Assembly: GCF_014042345.1 (NCBI RefSeq) | Contig: NZ_JACEZT010000008.1 | Span: 62,001-126,000, forward strand | Direction: 5' to 3' | Source: Rugamonas brunnea | GTDB taxonomy: Bacteria > Pseudomonadota > Gammaproteobacteria > Burkholderiales > Burkholderiaceae_D | DNA: 64,000 nucleotides | Notes under the pieces: generated by a model | Databases searched by the model: none | Seen by the model: the letters and a program-made list of their open reading frames with translations, nothing else | What the model was told of the DNA's origin: nothing | Made by a program: the position numbers and the translations under genes | Shown here: piece by piece, positions 1 through 7,535 of the stretch | How the letters are laid out: each line of letters begins with the position of its first letter | Position numbering within the stretch: the stretch's first letter is position 1

Positions 1-312
1 GATGCCGAAGCTGGGCTGGGTCGGTTCGGTGCTGTCGACCACCAGGCCGGGGATGTAGCCGTTCAGATCGGCCAGGTCCTTGGCGCCGATGTTGTTGATG
101 TCCTTGGCCGAAATCACCTGCATCGCGATCGGCACGTCCTGCACCAGCTGCTTGCGCGCCTGCGCCGTGACGACGATGGACTGGATCTCTTCCGCGCTCC
201 ACGCGGCCGGCGCGGCGAACGCGCACGCCACGCTGGCGGCGATGGTGGTGCGGAGCAGGTGGTTGCGCGTGAGGCACGCGCGCGCTTGGGCGGGCAGGTC
301 CGTCTGGTGCAT
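1..312 (-). CDS. TonB-dependent receptor, N-terminal part (cut by window edge)
   Basis: The first 104 codons read from the ATG at 312 towards the left edge; the rest lies outside. The product starts with a basic stretch and a hydrophobic Ala-rich segment ending in an Ala-X-Ala-type site (signal peptide, about residues 1-41). It then reads EIQSIVVTAQARKQLVQDVPIA, the entry into a plug domain, followed by a plug stretch with 'DIGAKDL'-like spacing and 'NGYIPGLVVD'. This is the normal N-terminus of outer-membrane receptors importing siderophores, sugars or oligosaccharides; substrate cannot be told from this fragment. Family is confident, ligand unknown. Its promoter must lie in the 185-bp gap to the cytochrome gene at 498. 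Confidence 0.8.
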   Translation of the reverse strand, partial: MHQTDLPAQARACLTRNHLLRTTIAASVACAFAAPAAWSAEEIQSIVVTAQARKQLVQDVPIAMQVISAKDINNIGAKDLADLNGYIPGLVVDSTEPTQPSFGI

Positions 313-497
313 GCTAACTCCGGCAGGTGGTTGATGTCTCAACGATTATGCCTACAGTTTTGTCATACACACAAGATGTTCGTGGCCGCTTTGTCGGTTC
401 TTTCGCACGGATTTCGACGCCGGCGCGGCGGCCTATTCCGCGCCGTTCAACTGGCTTAACTTTTGGCTCGCCAGGCCATGCGGCCTGGCTCGCCGCG

Positions 498-2183
498 TCA
501 CAGCGCCTTGAGGAAGGCCGCCAGGTCGGCCGCTTCCTGCGGCGAGAAGCCGATGCGGAAGCGCGTGTCGTAGAAGCGCACCACGTCCTCGATGCGGCGC
601 TGCGAACCGTTGTGGAAGTAGGGCGCGCGCGCCGCCAGGCCGCGCAGGCCGGGCGTCTTGAAGCGGCCGATGTCGCTCCACTTTCCGCTCTCCATGGCGC
701 TGCCCGGATCGCTGGTCTCGATCACTTCGCCGGTGGCGTTGTTGCGCAGCGTGTAGAGCGGCAGGTCCGGGGTGCGCAGGTTGGCGGCGGCGGTGCCGGT
801 ATTGAACAGGCGGGCCACGGAATGGCTGCCCACGTTGGGCGCGTTGTGGCAGGTGGCGCAGGTGGCGCGTTGCAGCGGCAGCCGCAGTTCGTTGTTGAAG
901 CCGGCCACGCCGACTACGTTGAACGGCTTGTTGTTGAAGATCTGCTCGCCGCGCGCGATGGCGGCGCGCGCCTGGTTCTGGGTGCTGGGGGCGGGTGGCA
1001 CGGGCGCCGGCTGGCCACGTCCGGCCGGTGGTGGCGCCGGTGGCGCGGGCGGCGCAAGGTTGCGCCACGCCGCGTACAGGTTCATCACGTTGCGGTTGAA
1101 CGGCGCGCCGGTGCGGTAGTCGCCCGATTGCGGATCGTTGATGCCGAAGTAGAAGCCTTGTTGCGACAGCAGTTGCGGGCCACCGAGCGCGCCGGCGTCG
1201 GAAAGGCTGCCGGCGGCCGTGGCGCTGGACTGGGCCGTGAACAGGGTCTGTTCGAAGGCGGCAATCTGGCGCTGCTGGTCGGCCGTCAGGTCCTGCGCCG
1301 CTTCCGCGTGGCCGCGCACGGCGCTGTTGGCCTGGTGGCGCAGGTCGGTGTCGAGCGGGGCGAAACAGCGCGCCGGACGCACGTCCTTGATGCAGATGGC
1401 GGAGGTGGCGTCGGTGAGCGTTTCGCGCCCGTCCCACATCACGCTGGCGTTGAACGGCAGGTTGGTGCTGGGCAGCGGGCGGCGGAACAGCGACAGTTCG
1501 GCGGCGCTGGCGTAGTGATAGGGATCGTCCGCTTTCACCAGCGTGAATTCGGCGTTGGCTGGCATCGGCAGGCCGACCCGGATCAGGCCCTTGGTGAGCA
1601 GCATGCTGTAGGCCAGGCGTTTCTGGTCCAGCGTGGCCACCGGCGCGTTCGGCGCGACGGCGCCATCGACGGGGCGGAACACGGGATCGAGGCCGGCGCT
1701 GCTGTTGAAGCGGGCCGTCAGCCCGGCCGGAGTGATGGTCCAGCCGTTGCCGGGCTGGTGGCAGCTCGCACAACTGCGTCCATTGCCGAACGGCTGGAAG
1801 AAGGGATTGCTGGTGTCGACCGTGCCAGCGGTGCTGAAGGTGAGTGAGGCGCCATCGGCGTTGGGCACGGGCGCCAGCACCACCGGTGGTGGCGACTGGA
1901 CCAGTACGGCGGCGGTGATGGCGCCGTTGGCGGTGGTGCCGTTATTGGTGCTGGTAGCGGCGCTGGCGCTGGTGTTCGCGCTGGTATTTGCGCCGACATT
2001 CGAGCTGATATTCGCGCTGGCATCGGCGGCGGCGCTGGTGTCGGCGGCGCGGGCCATGGCGCCAGCTTGCAGCGCGCGCGGTGCCGCATCGGTGGCGGCG
2101 GTGTCGGTGGCGCCGCCGCCGCAAGCGGCCAGCACGGCGGCGGGCAACAGCAGCAGGGGCAGGCGTAGGGCGCGTTGGTGCAT
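498..2183 (-). CDS. Di-haem cytochrome c peroxidase / MauG-like lipoprotein
   Basis: A 561-residue protein. The start at 2183 is preferred to the upstream ATG at 2234 because GGAGACC sits just before it and it begins a lipoprotein signal peptide with lipobox LAAC at about residues 18-21. Two c-type haem motifs are visible: CASCH near 138-142 and CATCH near 442-446, the arrangement of bacterial cytochrome c peroxidase and MauG-type enzymes. The C-terminal part contains the family sequence 'FKTPGLRGLAARAPYFHNG'. Residues about 45-90 form a Ser/Ala/Asn/Thr-rich linker between the anchor and the catalytic part. Expected role: periplasmic, membrane-anchored peroxide reduction or haem-based oxidation. 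It is divergent from the baeSR-like operon. The exact substrate is not deducible. Confidence 0.82.
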   Translation of the reverse strand: MHQRALRLPLLLLPAAVLAACGGGATDTAATDAAPRALQAGAMARAADTSAAADASANISSNVGANTSANTSASAATSTNNGTTANGAITAAVLVQSPPPVVLAPVPNADGASLTFSTAGTVDTSNPFFQPFGNGRSCASCHQPGNGWTITPAGLTARFNSSAGLDPVFRPVDGAVAPNAPVATLDQKRLAYSMLLTKGLIRVGLPMPANAEFTLVKADDPYHYASAAELSLFRRPLPSTNLPFNASVMWDGRETLTDATSAICIKDVRPARCFAPLDTDLRHQANSAVRGHAEAAQDLTADQQRQIAAFEQTLFTAQSSATAAGSLSDAGALGGPQLLSQQGFYFGINDPQSGDYRTGAPFNRNVMNLYAAWRNLAPPAPPAPPPAGRGQPAPVPPAPSTQNQARAAIARGEQIFNNKPFNVVGVAGFNNELRLPLQRATCATCHNAPNVGSHSVARLFNTGTAAANLRTPDLPLYTLRNNATGEVIETSDPGSAMESGKWSDIGRFKTPGLRGLAARAPYFHNGSQRRIEDVVRFYDTRFRIGFSPQEAADLAAFLKAL

Positions 2184-2369
2184 GATGGTCTCCGTCGGTG
2201 GTGGTTGGATTGCGTAGTTGGTCTGCGGAAACAAATATGCCGGTCAAATGTGCAGGAAAAATGGAGACCGCGGTGGAATGTGGTGCGCCTGCCGCAGGCG
2301 CGCGCTGTCCACATTGTCTGCACAATTGGCAGGTATGATGGCGCTGGACCCAGAGGCGAGAGGAGAGCA

Positions 2370-2402
2370 ATGAAGCAGCACTGGACCCTGATATGCGGCT
2401 GA
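2370..2402 (+). CDS. Possible 10-codon leader peptide overlapping the kinase start
   Basis: ATG at 2370 follows a strong Shine-Dalgarno (GAGGAGAG), reads ten codons (MKQHWTLICG) and stops with TGA at 2400-2402. The kinase ATG at 2393 lies inside this small frame and has no good ribosome binding site of its own, so translation of the leader could feed the kinase by reinitiation. Seen directly: the signals and overlap. Inferred: that it is translated. Alternatively the Shine-Dalgarno simply serves the kinase from too far away. Confidence 0.35.
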   Translation: MKQHWTLICG

Positions 2403-4081
2403 CGATCGCGCGCAAGATCGCGCTGGCCGTGATCGCCATCGTCATCCTGTGCATCGGCACCATGGCGTGGGTGACGAGCATCAGCCTGCAGCGCGGCTTT
2501 GTGACCTACCTCAACGAGATGCAGACGCAAGACCTGGATCAGCTGCGCGAGCTGCTGGAGGCGCGCTACCGCAGCGAGGGCGACTTTGAATGGCTGCGCC
2601 ACCAGCCGCGCGCCTTGCGCTCGCTGCTCGACCAGATGAAACCGCGCCTGCAGGCCGAGACGGACGACATGGACGTGCGCCGGCGTGGCCCACGTGGCGG
2701 CCGGCCCGATCGTCCGCCGCCTGAAGCGGAGGACGCGCCGCCTGAGCAGGATGCGCCGCCGCCACAACGGGATGGCCCGGGCTATGGCGGGGCCGACCGC
2801 TTGCCCGGCTATGGCCGGCCACCGCCGCGCGCCGGCCTGGGGCCGTTCCATGGCGAGCAGCAGCCAGCGCGTGCCGACTTGCAGCCACCGCGCGACGATA
2901 TGCCGCCACCGCGCGCCGACATGCCACCGCCACGCGCCGGCCTGCCACCGCCGCGCCGTCCGGGCGGCGCCGATCCCGCCGGTTTCGCCTCGCGCATTTC
3001 CATCGTCGACGCGCAAGGCCAGTCGCTGATCGGCCCGCCCGACTTCCCGCCCGGCATAGAACGCGACATCAAGGTCGATGGCCAGGTGGTGGGCCGTATG
3101 CGCCTGATGCCGCTGCGCCAGGCAGGCGGCGACGCCAGCGCCGCCACCTTCCTGCGCGGCCAGTTGCAAACGATACTGCTGTTGTCATGCGCGCTGATAG
3201 GCATGGCCATCCTGGCCGCTATCTGGCTGGCGCGGCACCTGCTGCGGCCCGTGGCCGCGCTGCGCGGCGTGACGGAAAAGCTGGCGCGCGGCGAATTCGC
3301 GGCGCGCGCGCCCGTGCTCTCGCGCGACGAGCTGGCCGAACTGGCGCTGCACGTCAATGCGATGGCGCAGGCGCTGGAGGAAAGTGAGCAGCAGCGGCGC
3401 CGCATGCTGGCCGACATCTCGCACGAATTGCGCACGCCGCTGACGGTGATCCGCGGCGAGATCGAAGCCCTGCTCGATGGCATACGGCGCGCCGACGTCA
3501 ACGCGCTCGATTCGCTCCACGCGGAAGTGCTGCGCCTGAACCAGCTGGTGGACGACCTGCACCAGCTGGCGCTGGCCGACGCGGGCGACCTGCAGTACCA
3601 CTGGCAGCAGCTGGATCTGACTGCGCTACTGCGACCGCTGCTGGAACGCTACCGGCTGCGCGCGCAGCAGGCCGGCCTCACGCTGACCGCGTCGCTGCCG
3701 GATGCGCCGCTGACGCTGACGGGCGACAGCGGCCGCCTGACGCAAGTGTGCGTGAACCTGCTGGAAAACAGCGTGCGCTACACGGACAGCGGCGGCAGCA
3801 TCGCCGTCACGCTGGCCGCCGACGGCGCCTGGGCGCAACTGACGGTAGACGACAGCGCGCCCGGTGTGCCGCCCGGCCTGCTGGCGCGCCTGTTCGACCG
3901 CCTGTACCGGGGCGACAGCGCGCGCGGGCGCGGCGGCAGCGGCCTGGGGCTGGCTATTTGCAAGGCCATGGTGGAGGCCCACGGCGGCAGTATCGTGGCC
4001 TTGCCTTCGCCGCTGGGCGGCGTGAGAATGCTGGTGCGGCTGCCGATCCACCCCTCAACCAACCGTCAAGCGCATGGATAA
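2393..4081 (+). CDS. baeS: Sensor histidine kinase, BaeS-like, with proline-rich periplasmic insert
   Basis: A 562-residue membrane kinase. The first transmembrane helix is at about residues 8-30. A long extracytoplasmic part (about 31-260) is followed by a second helix (LLLSCALIGMAILAAIWLA), a HAMP segment, the HisKA box DISHELRTPLTVIRGE with the phospho-accepting His, and an ATPase domain with N-box (NLLENSVRY) and G-box (GGSGLGLAI). It is roughly 100 residues longer than typical BaeS. The extra length is a Pro/Arg/Asp-rich stretch (about 100-195) ending in repeated PPPRADM-like units. It overlaps the response regulator by 8 bp, so the two are coupled. Role: probably envelope stress or drug sensing, by family. 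The symbol is by family resemblance, not proven orthology. Confidence 0.85.
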   Translation: MRLTIARKIALAVIAIVILCIGTMAWVTSISLQRGFVTYLNEMQTQDLDQLRELLEARYRSEGDFEWLRHQPRALRSLLDQMKPRLQAETDDMDVRRRGPRGGRPDRPPPEAEDAPPEQDAPPPQRDGPGYGGADRLPGYGRPPPRAGLGPFHGEQQPARADLQPPRDDMPPPRADMPPPRAGLPPPRRPGGADPAGFASRISIVDAQGQSLIGPPDFPPGIERDIKVDGQVVGRMRLMPLRQAGGDASAATFLRGQLQTILLLSCALIGMAILAAIWLARHLLRPVAALRGVTEKLARGEFAARAPVLSRDELAELALHVNAMAQALEESEQQRRRMLADISHELRTPLTVIRGEIEALLDGIRRADVNALDSLHAEVLRLNQLVDDLHQLALADAGDLQYHWQQLDLTALLRPLLERYRLRAQQAGLTLTASLPDAPLTLTGDSGRLTQVCVNLLENSVRYTDSGGSIAVTLAADGAWAQLTVDDSAPGVPPGLLARLFDRLYRGDSARGRGGSGLGLAICKAMVEAHGGSIVALPSPLGGVRMLVRLPIHPSTNRQAHG

Positions 4082-4799
4082 CAACGCCCACATCCTGATC
4101 GTGGAAGACGACGTCAAAATCGCCGCGCTGCTGGCTGATTATTTCGTGGCCGCCGGCCTGCGCGTGACGCGCGTGGCCGATGGCCTGGCCGCCGTGGAAG
4201 CGGTGCGCGCCCACGCGCCGGACCTGATGGTGCTGGATCTGATGCTGCCCAGCCTGGACGGCATCGGCGTGTGCCGCGCCGTGCGCGCGTTTTCCGCACT
4301 GCCCATCATCATGCTGACGGCGCGGGTGGACGAGATCGACCGCCTGCTGGGACTTGAATCGGGCGCCGACGATTACGTCTGCAAGCCGTTCAGCCCGCGC
4401 GAAGTGGTGGCCCGCGTGCGCGCCCACCTGCGCCGCGCGGCCGGCATGGCGCAACTGGCGGCCGGTGCGCCCGCTGCCGCGACGGCCGCCGCTGCAGCGC
4501 AGGCGCCGCAATTCCAGGTGGAGCGCGAACGCATGTGCATTACGTATGGCGGCGTGGCGCTGGCGCTCACGCCGGTGGAGTTCCGCCTGCTGGCTGAACT
4601 GATGGCCAATCCGGGCCGGGTCTATTCGCGCCAGCAACTACTCGACTGCGCGCACGAGGACCAGCGCGACAACAACGACCGCACGGTCGATTCCCACATC
4701 AAGAACATCCGCCGCAAGCTGGCCGCGCGCGTGCCCGAGTCGGAATGCCTGCAGTCCGTGTACGGCGTCGGCTATCGCTTCGAATTGCCGCCGCCGTAA
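4074..4799 (+). CDS. baeR: Response regulator, OmpR/BaeR family
   Basis: A 241-residue regulator whose start overlaps the last codons of the kinase gene. The receiver domain (about 5-118) shows the acidic pair VEDD, the phospho-acceptor Asp in LMVLDLMLPS, the Thr in MLTAR and the Lys in KPFSPRE. An Ala-rich linker (about 125-145) leads to a winged-helix DNA-binding domain ending in the family signature VYGVGYRFE. The kinase-then-regulator order and the sequence of both partners suit a BaeSR-type pair. Targets are not visible here; the divergent cytochrome peroxidase gene is a possible one, by position only. Confidence 0.9.
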   Translation: MDNNAHILIVEDDVKIAALLADYFVAAGLRVTRVADGLAAVEAVRAHAPDLMVLDLMLPSLDGIGVCRAVRAFSALPIIMLTARVDEIDRLLGLESGADDYVCKPFSPREVVARVRAHLRRAAGMAQLAAGAPAAATAAAAAQAPQFQVERERMCITYGGVALALTPVEFRLLAELMANPGRVYSRQQLLDCAHEDQRDNNDRTVDSHIKNIRRKLAARVPESECLQSVYGVGYRFELPPP

Positions 4800-4831
4800 C
4801 GCGGCGCGTGGCGGGCGCGCCCTGCCGCTGG

Positions 4832-4894
4832 CGCGGTTGGCGCAGTCGGCGCAATTCGCGTAATTGGCTTGGTTGGCGCGGTTCGCCCGGTAGG
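4832..4894. repeat. Seven degenerate 9-bp tandem units
   Basis: Between the response regulator and the sigma-like gene the sequence reads as seven consecutive 9-mers of the type CGCGGTTGG: cgcggttgg, cgcagtcgg, cgcaattcg, cgtaattgg, cttggttgg, cgcggttcg, cccggtagg. The G or C at the borders is conserved while the middle drifts. No open frame with a credible start uses it. It could be a slipped-strand product. Confidence 0.6.
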
Positions 4895-4961
4895 CACAAA
4901 CTGCGTGCGCTGCCGCACAAGCGGCGTAAAATGCTTATTTTGCAAGATCGAGGCCGCCGTC

Positions 4962-5519
4962 ATGCCGGAATTCTTGTCCGATGAGCAGTTGACCGCGCTG
5001 CGCACCAGCCTGCGCCGCGCCGGCCATGCGCGCTTTCCGCTGCTGCGTCCGGACATCGATGACCTGGCCGCACAGACCGTTGCCGATCTGTGGAAATACC
5101 TGCTGGAGCGCGCGCCCGGCCCCGCCCTGGGCGCCGACGCCATCCAGCGCATCGCGCACGCGATTTTCAACCGCCGCGCGGCGGACCTGTTCCGCAAGAC
5201 CCGTCCCATGCTGGCGGCCGCCGCCGTGGCTGCGCCCGCACCGGCGACGGAAGCGGAACCGGCCGACGAGCGCGCGGGCGACCTGGCCACCACGGCGCTG
5301 TACCGCAGCATGCTGCGCGTGTGCGTGGCCGAGTTGAGCACCATTTCCGAGCAAGACCAGATGGCCGTGGCGATCGCCACCGGGCTGGCGTCCAGCGCGG
5401 GCGACGCCTTGACGGCGGCCGAGCGCCAGCGCCTGCACCGCGTGCGCAAACGGCTGGCCGCCGCCATCCAGCGTGAACTGGGCGAGGATGCATACAAGCT
5501 GCTGCGAGACTTATCTTGA
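4962..5519 (+). CDS. Sigma-70-like protein, unassigned
   Basis: Starting from the ATG at 4962 (the frame is open upstream, but MPEFLSDEQL is a more natural beginning) this gives 185 residues. A segment like sigma region 2 is seen at about 25-75 (DIDDLAAQTVADLWKYLLE, then IFNRRAADLFRKTRP). An Ala/Pro/Glu linker follows, then a C-terminal helical part (LTAAERQRLHRVRKRLAAAIQRE) resembling region 4 of ECF-type factors. The match is weak by eye and the helix-turn-helix is imperfect, so it may be a sigma-like adaptor rather than a working sigma factor. The gene ends 6 bp before the metallophosphoesterase, whose ribosome binding site overlaps its stop codon, so the two form a translational unit. Confidence 0.55.
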   Translation: MPEFLSDEQLTALRTSLRRAGHARFPLLRPDIDDLAAQTVADLWKYLLERAPGPALGADAIQRIAHAIFNRRAADLFRKTRPMLAAAAVAAPAPATEAEPADERAGDLATTALYRSMLRVCVAELSTISEQDQMAVAIATGLASSAGDALTAAERQRLHRVRKRLAAAIQRELGEDAYKLLRDLS

Positions 5520-5525
5520 GGAGCG

Positions 5526-6731
5526 ATGAACATGGCTATCCATTCGGATCCTGAGTTGGAAGCGTTTCTGCATATCGTGCATGTGTCGGACATGCACTGC
5601 AAAGGGCAGGGCGTCGTGGTCGATACCGCGACGGAGAAAAACGTGCGAGGTTTGGTCAATGCGCTACGGCGCCTGGGCCGCGCGAAGTGGGCCGATCAGC
5701 TCGAACACCGTTGGCAGGCGGGGCTGGCTGGTCACGATCCCACGGCCCATGCGTGGATGTGCGAATTTCTCTGTGACTTCTTTAAGCACGACGATCGCGC
5801 GGACGTGGAAACCTGGCTGCTCGATACGGGCGACCTGAGCGCGCTGGGCGACATGGGCTCGCTGAGGACGGCGCTGGAATGGCTCGATGATTACCGCGTC
5901 ATTCTCGACGCGAAGCAAACGCTGATATTGCATGGGAATCACGATGCATGGCCGGGGAAGTTTCCCCTGGCCGCCAATCAGTTGGAGATCGATATGCACC
6001 AGCAGGCGTTACGCGATTTGCTGGGCAAGGCGTGGCCGCAAACGGCGATCCACACCCGCATTCCCCATTCCAGCGCCAGGGTGACACTCAGCGCCGTCAA
6101 CAGCACGACGGGCGAGCGCTGGCCTAACACGCTGGCGCGCGGCGAGGTGGGTATGGACCCGCCATGGAACACGTTCGGCGACGACCAGTTACAGCAGCTG
6201 GCCAAGCAGACTTGCAGGCAGTTTCACGCGGATGGCAAGACACGCGACTTCCGCATCCTGGCCATGCACCATCCGGTCCACTATCCGCCACCGCGGCCGA
6301 CAATGCAAATGAACTTGCGCAACGATGGCGAAGTGGCTGATGCGCTGGCCGATTTCAGCACGCATCAACGGGGCAAGCTGGCCCACTTGCTGTTGAGCGG
6401 GCATACGCACGAGACCTATCCGCGCCTTGGCGCCTTGCCGCCCACATCGACGGGACAGCAATATGCACCGTTGTATGAAGGCCAGTTGCAGCTGGTCGCG
6501 GGATCGCTGTCGCAACTGCCCCGGCATGCCGGCCGGGACACATTCGAGGATGCTGATTTCTTTCCGCAGCAATGCCAGATCCTGACCTTCTTTTCCTCGC
6601 CGGCCAGCGCGCAGCGGGGGCAGTTGCTGATGGAGCGCCGTGTTGTTGGGCGCGGCGGAGCGGGACCGTATCAGGTGCTGACGCCGCCCGGCAACCCGAA
6701 TCGTGTCGAGTCTGTCGTATGGGAGTATTGA
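5526..6731 (+). CDS. Calcineurin-like metallophosphoesterase
   Basis: A 401-residue protein with the full set of metallophosphoesterase motifs in order: SDMH (about 21-24), TGDLSALGD, HGNHDAWPG, MHHPVHYPP and SGHTHETYPR. These residues bind two metal ions and hydrolyse phosphomono- or diesters. No signal peptide is seen, so it should be cytoplasmic. GAGGAG overlapping the stop codon of the sigma-like gene places the start at 5526 and couples the two. The codon use looks less GC-biased than in the neighbours, which could mean later acquisition. Substrate unknown: a cyclic nucleotide, nucleic acid or protein phosphate are all possible. Confidence 0.85.
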   Translation: MNMAIHSDPELEAFLHIVHVSDMHCKGQGVVVDTATEKNVRGLVNALRRLGRAKWADQLEHRWQAGLAGHDPTAHAWMCEFLCDFFKHDDRADVETWLLDTGDLSALGDMGSLRTALEWLDDYRVILDAKQTLILHGNHDAWPGKFPLAANQLEIDMHQQALRDLLGKAWPQTAIHTRIPHSSARVTLSAVNSTTGERWPNTLARGEVGMDPPWNTFGDDQLQQLAKQTCRQFHADGKTRDFRILAMHHPVHYPPPRPTMQMNLRNDGEVADALADFSTHQRGKLAHLLLSGHTHETYPRLGALPPTSTGQQYAPLYEGQLQLVAGSLSQLPRHAGRDTFEDADFFPQQCQILTFFSSPASAQRGQLLMERRVVGRGGAGPYQVLTPPGNPNRVESVVWEY

Positions 6732-6762
6732 GCGTGCTGGTCGCGGCACGCCTGCGCCGGAC

Positions 6763-7389
6763 TTATTTCTGCAGGTAAGTGCCCGTCAATTCCGGCACAT
6801 ACACGATCGTCGTCATGTCGATTTCCATTGGCGGGATCACATAGCTTGGCCGGGTCAGGTCATGCATTTTTTTTAGCAGCAAGCGTCCTTCCTTGCCGAC
6901 ATGGAATCTGGCCGCGACCAGATCGAAGGCGGCCAACAGCTCGTCGTCGCGGCCGGCCTCCAGATTCGCCATCACAGATGCCTGGCGGTTGGTTTGGCCA
7001 CGCAGGTCGTGGCCCAAATCCAGCCAGAAAGCGGCAGCGGCCATGGCCCAGTCGCCGGCCATCTGGTTCATCCATTGCTGCTCTCGCTCGGCCTCGTCCT
7101 CAATCTCCGGGACCCCCGTGGTCAGTGCATCGTCCGGCAACCCGGACTTGGCGTCGGGCAGCGCGGCGATGTACTCGTCGAGCTCGGCCAGCAGGGACTT
7201 GAGCAGGGCGTCTGCCTCTTCGGTCTGCACGGCGTCCGCCTCCTGCTCTGTGGCCCGGGCCACGCCTTGCCGCACCAGCTGGCGTGCGGCAGGCAGGATG
7301 GCCGCGCACAGCTTCCGCAGTTCGCGGTTCTGCCGGGCGGTGTCCTCGCGATCGTGCGTCAGTTCGGGGGTGATGGTATTGGGCTTCAT
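6763..7389 (-). CDS. Hypothetical acidic helical protein
   Basis: A 208-residue protein I do not recognise. It starts at 7389 behind GAGGTACTGCC. The sequence is rich in Glu, Ala and Leu and looks mostly helical. A stretch with QQWMNQMAGDWAMAAAAFWLDLGHD in the middle and a more beta-like tail (PPMEIDMTTIVYVPELTG) are the only conspicuous parts. No signal peptide, membrane helix or cysteine motif. It converges on the metallophosphoesterase gene with 31 bp between the stops. A link to that pair is only positional. Confidence 0.65.
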   Translation of the reverse strand: MKPNTITPELTHDREDTARQNRELRKLCAAILPAARQLVRQGVARATEQEADAVQTEEADALLKSLLAELDEYIAALPDAKSGLPDDALTTGVPEIEDEAEREQQWMNQMAGDWAMAAAAFWLDLGHDLRGQTNRQASVMANLEAGRDDELLAAFDLVAARFHVGKEGRLLLKKMHDLTRPSYVIPPMEIDMTTIVYVPELTGTYLQK

Positions 7390-7535
7390 GGCAGTACCTC
7401 GTGGCTGATCTGTTCGGTAACATTTCGCCCGCGCATGTTCTTTTTATCGCGTGCTTGTATGGTATATCGAAAAGCGGCGGCTTTCGTGACATGCATGGCA
7501 CGCTTGAGGCGATCGCCGCCGCCACCGCGTGCCGA

